The notes under the pieces are model-generated. The model saw only the letters and a program-made list of their open reading frames with translations. It searched no databases and had not been told where the DNA came from. Positions 5,577 to 7,786 of a stretch of 7,786 nt of DNA are shown piece by piece. The DNA is from Frankiales bacterium. GTDB taxonomy: Bacteria > Actinomycetota > Actinomycetes > Mycobacteriales > SCTD01. The stretch is from NCBI GenBank assembly GCA_025465145.1, contig JAODNS010000121.1, positions 1-7,786 on the forward strand, read 5' to 3'. Every line of letters begins with the position of its first letter. Position 1 is the first letter of the stretch. The position numbers and the translations under genes are program-made.

Positions 5577-6137
5577 TCAGCTGGCCACCGTGAGCGAGTG
5601 CGTGATGGTCCCGTTGTACGTGCCGGCGATCTGGTTCGCGCCCAGCGCGAAGGTCAGCGACGGGCTCCAGGAGACCGTCTTGCTGCCGGCGACGCCGGTC
5701 CACGCACCGACCGGCGCGGCGACGGCCATGCTCGTCAGCGGCGAGGCCACGAAGGTGCCCGTGCCGGGGCCGGTCTGGGTGGCAGTGCCCGGCGCGTAGG
5801 CGATCGCCGTCGGGGCGACGACCTGCTCGGCCTTCGTGTTGTCACCGCCGGCGAGGAGGAACTCGGTGCTGGACGCGGTCACGGTCCAGGCGGCAGCCAG
5901 CTTCGCTCGCGCGTCCGTCACCGTCACCGTCCCGAGGCTTCCGGTCAGCGTGCCGGCCGTGGCGGCCGCGCTGCCGAGGTTCACCGTAGACGTCGGGACC
6001 GAGATCGTGACGTTGTTCGCGGCGGTCAGCGTGAAGGTCGCGCCGGACGTGTCCGCGCCCGCTGCCGGGGCGAGCACGCCGAGGCCCGCGGTCGAGGCGG
6101 CCAGGACAGCCAGGGTCAGGAGCTTCGGGTGCCGCAT
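5577..6137 (-). CDS. Secreted WxL-like beta-sandwich protein (copy 2)
   Basis: 186 residues from ATG 6137. A signal peptide (MRHPKLLTLAVLAASTAG, AGA|D near 28) is followed by a cysteine-free Thr/Ala/Val-rich beta domain. Core features are LGTVTVTDARAKLAAAWTV (68-86) running into TASSTEFLLAGGDN, a tyrosine-containing segment AIAYAPGTAT, and the closing strands WSPSLTFALGANQIAGTYNG (157-176) with TITHSLTV. The D-R-x(5-7)-W-T-V-T-A-S layout and the AGTYNGTITH ending are typical of WxL-like wall proteins of actinobacteria. The strict W-x-L is replaced by W84-T-V. The ATG start is chosen over the longer frame because GGAGGAGA sits 4 nt before it and a signal peptide begins there. The DUF916-like gene 4537-5574 follows after 2 nt, a clear two-gene unit. 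The likely role is a wall-associated surface component. Confidence 0.85.
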   Translation of the reverse strand: MRHPKLLTLAVLAASTAGLGVLAPAAGADTSGATFTLTAANNVTISVPTSTVNLGSAAATAGTLTGSLGTVTVTDARAKLAAAWTVTASSTEFLLAGGDNTKAEQVVAPTAIAYAPGTATQTGPGTGTFVASPLTSMAVAAPVGAWTGVAGSKTVSWSPSLTFALGANQIAGTYNGTITHSLTVAS

Positions 6138-6141
6138 GGGG

Positions 6142-6149
6142 TCTCCTCC
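6142..6149 (-). promoter_or_regulatory. Ribosome binding site fixing the start of WxL-like copy 2
   Basis: GGAGGAGA on the minus strand, with its GGAGG core 7 nt before ATG 6137. It decides between this start and an open frame that continues 48 codons further upstream without protein-like sequence. Confidence 0.7.
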
Positions 6150-6160
6150 GAGTGGTCGGC

Positions 6161-6180
6161 CCGCCCCGTGTGGGGGGCGG
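6161..6180 (-). promoter_or_regulatory. GC hairpin in the leader of WxL-like copy 2
   Basis: CCGCCCC (6161-6167) and GGGGCGG (6174-6180) form a 7-bp stem with a 6-nt loop, ending about 11 nt before the ribosome binding site. It could affect translation or be a remnant terminator; there is no T-tract. Confidence 0.35.
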
Positions 6181-6196
6181 CGCTGGTGCGTACCTA

Positions 6197-6233
6197 CTAG
6201 TTCGGCCCTGGTCCCGACGGACCACATGACTAG
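6197..6233. promoter_or_regulatory. Nested dyad upstream of the WxL-like operon
   Basis: TGGTCC (6209-6214) and GGACCA (6219-6224) are perfect complements around CGAC. They are flanked by a second pair, CTAGT (6197-6201) and ACTAG (6229-6233). It lies 60-96 nt upstream of the start codon, between the terminator of the sulfur operon and the WxL-like gene, where a promoter or operator is expected. I could not identify a convincing -10/-35 pair. Confidence 0.4.
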
Positions 6234-6326
6234 GAGTGACCATTTCCCGGTTGCTGCAGACGGAGCAGCGCCCGCTTCCACCCGGCGTCGTAACGCTCCG
6301 TTGCATCCCGGCTTGTCCGGAATCGA

Positions 6327-6368
6327 CGAACGGCCCGGCCCCCCGCTAGGAGGGACCGGGCCGTTTCG
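6327..6368 (-). terminator. Hairpin terminator closing the sulfur operon
   Basis: AACGGCCCGG (6329-6338) and CCGGGCCGTT (6356-6365) form a perfect 10-bp stem, extended by CG/CG past a single bulged T. It lies 9 nt downstream of the DUF1416 stop codon. There is no long T-run, as is common for actinobacterial terminators. It separates the sulfur operon from the WxL-like operon on the same strand. Confidence 0.7.
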
Positions 6369-6377
6369 AAGGGCGTT

Positions 6378-6677
6378 CTAGCTGGGCACCTCGACCGTGG
6401 CGTTCACGGCCTCGCCCTGCACCGCCGTCACGCTGGTGTCGACCGACGCACCGGGCGCCAGCGTCCGCAGCGTCCACTCCCCGGGGGCGGCGAAGAACCG
6501 GAAGTTCCCGGTCGCCGACGTCACGACCTCCGCCGTGAACTCGCCGGTCGCGTCGAGCAGCCGGACGTACGCGCCTGGCAGCGGCGAGCCGCCCTTCGTG
6601 ACGGTCCCCTGGACCACGGACTCTTTGCCCACGTCGATCCCCTCCAGGCTCAGCTCCTGCGCGGGTGCGCCGCACAT
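6378..6677 (-). CDS. DUF1416 family protein
   Basis: The product is a 99-residue actinobacterial protein of full family length, beginning MCGAPAQ and carrying the signature GAYVRLLDATGEFTAEVVTS (35-54) followed by ATGNFRFFAAPGEWTLRTLAP. The pattern is that of a small carboxypeptidase-regulatory-like beta-sandwich (Gx(V/T)...G.YVRL...GEF.a). No signal peptide is present, so it should act in the cytosol. Cys2, directly after the initiator Met, is the only cysteine and is conserved in the family as I know it. The function is not established; constant pairing with CysA2-type sulfurtransferases suggests a partner in sulfur transfer. The ATG is separated from the upstream TGA by one base (TGAgATG), and an AAGGA Shine-Dalgarno lies inside the end of that gene, so the two are co-translated. 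A hairpin terminator follows. Confidence 0.95.
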   Translation of the reverse strand: MCGAPAQELSLEGIDVGKESVVQGTVTKGGSPLPGAYVRLLDATGEFTAEVVTSATGNFRFFAAPGEWTLRTLAPGASVDTSVTAVQGEAVNATVEVPS

Positions 6678-6678
6678 C

Positions 6679-7506
6679 TCAGACGTCCTTCTCGACGGGC
6701 ACGCCGACCAGCGAGCCGTACTCGGTCCACGAGCCGTCGTAGTTCTTCACGTTCTTCTCGCCGAGCAGCTCGTGCAGCGCGAACCATGTGTGCGACGAGC
6801 GCTCGCCGATGCGGCAGTAGGCGATCGTGTCCTTCGAGGTGTCGAGGCCCTTGTAGAGCTCGCGCAGCTCCTCGTCGGAGCGGAAGGTGCCGTCGTCGTT
6901 GGCCGCCTTGCTCCACGGGACGTTGATGGCGGTCGGGATGTGGCCGTTGACCTGCGCCTGCTCCTGCGGGAGGTGCGCCGGGGCCGAGATCTTGCCGCTG
7001 AACTCGTCGGGGCTGCGCACGTCGACGAGGTTCTTGCTGCCGATCGCGGCGATGGTCTCGTCGCGGAAGGCGCGGATCGAGGTGTCCTGGCCCTGCGCCG
7101 TGTACGAGGTCTTCTCGCGGCTCGTCTCGTCGGTCGTGAGGGCGCGGCCGTCGAGCTCCCACTTCTTGCGCCCGCCGTCAAGCAGCTTGACGTCACCGTG
7201 GCCGTACAGCTTGAAGTACCAGTACGCGTAGGCCGCGAACCAGTTGTTGTTGCCGCCGTACAGCACGACCGTGTCGTCGTTCGAGATGCCCTTCTGCGAG
7301 AGGAGCTCCTCGAACTGCTGCTTGTTCACGAAGTCGCGGCCGACGGGGGCCTGCAGCTCGGTCTTCCAGTCGAGGCGGACGGCGCCCGAGATGTGACCCG
7401 TGTCGTAGGCGGACACGTCCTCGTCGACCTCGACGAGCACCACCTTCGGGTCGTCGAGGTGTGCCTCGACCCAGTCGGCGTCAACGAGGGCGTTCTCGCG
7501 GCTCAT
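6679..7506 (-). CDS. cysA2: Thiosulfate sulfurtransferase, two-rhodanese-domain, CysA2/CysA3 type
   Basis: The enzyme moves sulfane sulfur from thiosulfate to a thiophilic acceptor through a cysteine persulfide in the cytosol. It has 275 residues, the usual length for the family. The inactive N-terminal rhodanese domain (about 8-125) includes VEVDEDVSAYDTGHI, YGGNNNWFAAYAYWYFK and LLDGGRKKWELDGR. The catalytic C-terminal domain (about 145-272) has VDVRSPDEFSGK (161-172), GHIPTAINVPWS and the active loop CRIGERSS (231-238), with Cys231 as persulfide carrier. It matches the M. tuberculosis CysA2/CysA3 sulfurtransferases very closely as I recall them; it is not the sulfate transporter ATPase also called CysA. 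The ATG at 7506 overlaps the DUF4395 stop (ATGA) and has GAAGGAG 7 nt upstream. It is the middle gene of a three-gene coupled operon. Confidence 0.97.
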   Translation of the reverse strand: MSRENALVDADWVEAHLDDPKVVLVEVDEDVSAYDTGHISGAVRLDWKTELQAPVGRDFVNKQQFEELLSQKGISNDDTVVLYGGNNNWFAAYAYWYFKLYGHGDVKLLDGGRKKWELDGRALTTDETSREKTSYTAQGQDTSIRAFRDETIAAIGSKNLVDVRSPDEFSGKISAPAHLPQEQAQVNGHIPTAINVPWSKAANDDGTFRSDEELRELYKGLDTSKDTIAYCRIGERSSHTWFALHELLGEKNVKNYDGSWTEYGSLVGVPVEKDV

Positions 7507-7786
7507 GCATGTGCTCCTTCAGTTCGTCTGAACAACAGGTAGATCTCGCAGCCGAGGCAGAAGCCGAACGCGGCGTTGAGGAACGCCGCCGCCAGGGCCA
7601 GCGACGCGGCCACGGTCACGGCGAGGGGCAGACCGGCCCCGGCCAGCAGGACGCCCGCACCGGTGATCGCCAGCCCGACCCGCTGCGCGAAGCGGGGCGG
7701 CCGCGGGTCCTCGACGTGGGTCGGTGGGCCCAGTCGCGGCCGGACCCAGCGGCGGAAGACGAGGCCCTGCAGCGTCCCCTGCGCGC
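7503..7786 (-). CDS. DUF4395 membrane protein, C-terminal part, cut by window edge
   Basis: The frame is open from the window edge to TGA at 7503-7505 and shows 93 residues. Visible: LVFRRWVRPRLGPP (8-21), the hallmark VEDPRPPRFAQRVG (24-37), a hydrophobic span of about residues 38-69 that could form one or two membrane helices, and the conserved end AFLNAAFGFCLGCEIYLL (67-84) with a CxxC at Cys76/Cys79 at the membrane face. DUF4395 proteins are small integral membrane proteins often found beside thiosulfate sulfurtransferases and thioredoxin-like genes. The CxxC and location suggest a redox or sulfur-transport role, which is inferred. The N-terminus lies outside the window. The stop overlaps the next start as ATGA, and the Shine-Dalgarno of the sulfurtransferase lies in its last codons, indicating coupled translation. 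Confidence 0.92.
   Translation of the reverse strand, partial: AQGTLQGLVFRRWVRPRLGPPTHVEDPRPPRFAQRVGLAITGAGVLLAGAGLPLAVTVAASLALAAAFLNAAFGFCLGCEIYLLFRRTEGAHA

Noticed and set aside
4537..5703. 43-codon N-terminal extension of DUF916-like copy 2
   Set aside because: It overlaps the end of WxL-like copy 2 out of frame and would place basic, non-hydrophobic sequence before the signal peptide.
5577..6281. 48-codon N-terminal extension of WxL-like copy 2
   Set aside because: The extension is not protein-like, crosses the nested dyad and leader hairpin, and would bury the signal peptide; ATG 6137 has a strong ribosome binding site.
2495..6326. Mobile element or CRISPR array behind the surface-protein region
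   Set aside because: No transposase, integrase, terminal inverted repeats, target duplications or regularly spaced repeats were seen.
6397..7542. Plus-strand open frame of 381 codons opposite the sulfurtransferase and DUF1416
   Set aside because: It is antisense to two confidently recognised proteins. The translation is Val/Ala/Arg/Leu-biased and low in information, as expected of a complementary-frame shadow.
1..7786. tRNA or rRNA genes
   Set aside because: I saw no TPsiC-like GTTCRANYC with matching acceptor arms and no rRNA-like segments; the GGTTCG at 881-886 belongs to the RNA candidate's helix and has no cloverleaf around it.

Overview
This window reads as chromosomal DNA from a high-GC Gram-positive actinobacterium. 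Codons end almost always in G or C. The DUF1416 and CysA2-type sulfurtransferase proteins are typical of actinomycetes, and several genes have no Shine-Dalgarno sequence but a TANNNT box just before the start codon, as in leaderless actinobacterial transcripts. The genus cannot be fixed from the sequence alone.

Layout, left to right. (1) Bases 1-628, plus strand: the C-terminal half of a UDP-sugar 6-dehydrogenase (WbpA/VipA-like). (2) Bases 629-1096 hold no convincing protein gene. They carry a good sigma-70-like promoter followed by about 210 nt with several nested long inverted repeats, which I read as a structured noncoding RNA, possibly the raiA-motif class. (3) Bases 1097-2230, minus strand: a complete acyl-CoA dehydrogenase. 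Upstream of it, at 2324-2425, is a 33-codon gene for a single-pass membrane microprotein with a strong ribosome binding site. (4) Bases 2495-6137: a surface-protein region with two secreted all-beta proteins (2511-3044 and 5577-6137) and two membrane-anchored proteins of the WxL-interacting type (DUF916-like; 3146-4153 and 4537-5574), all on the minus strand. A DsrE-family gene (4187-4543) sits between the two pairs on the plus strand. (5) Bases 6378-7786, minus strand: a tightly coupled sulfur operon, DUF4395 membrane protein, then CysA2-type thiosulfate sulfurtransferase, then DUF1416 protein, closed by a hairpin terminator at 6327-6368.

How the genes may work together. DUF4395, CysA2-like sulfurtransferase, DUF1416 and DsrE form a plausible sulfane-sulfur handling set. 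The WxL-like proteins lie between DUF1416 and DsrE and on the far side of DsrE, so this cell-surface system has either been inserted into the sulfur locus or duplicated around DsrE. Each WxL-like pair has one secreted, unanchored beta-sandwich protein and one membrane-tethered partner with a basic cytoplasmic tail. By analogy with the Firmicutes WxL/WxLIP system this suggests a cell-wall surface complex. The secreted proteins have a W-[TA]-V-T-A core in place of the W-x-L motif, so the assignment is by analogy.

The most unusual non-coding elements are the RNA candidate at about 675-890 and the 39-bp interrupted palindrome at 4151-4189. The palindrome contains both divergent start codons and two mirror-image TANNNT boxes, each exactly 6 nt from its ATG.
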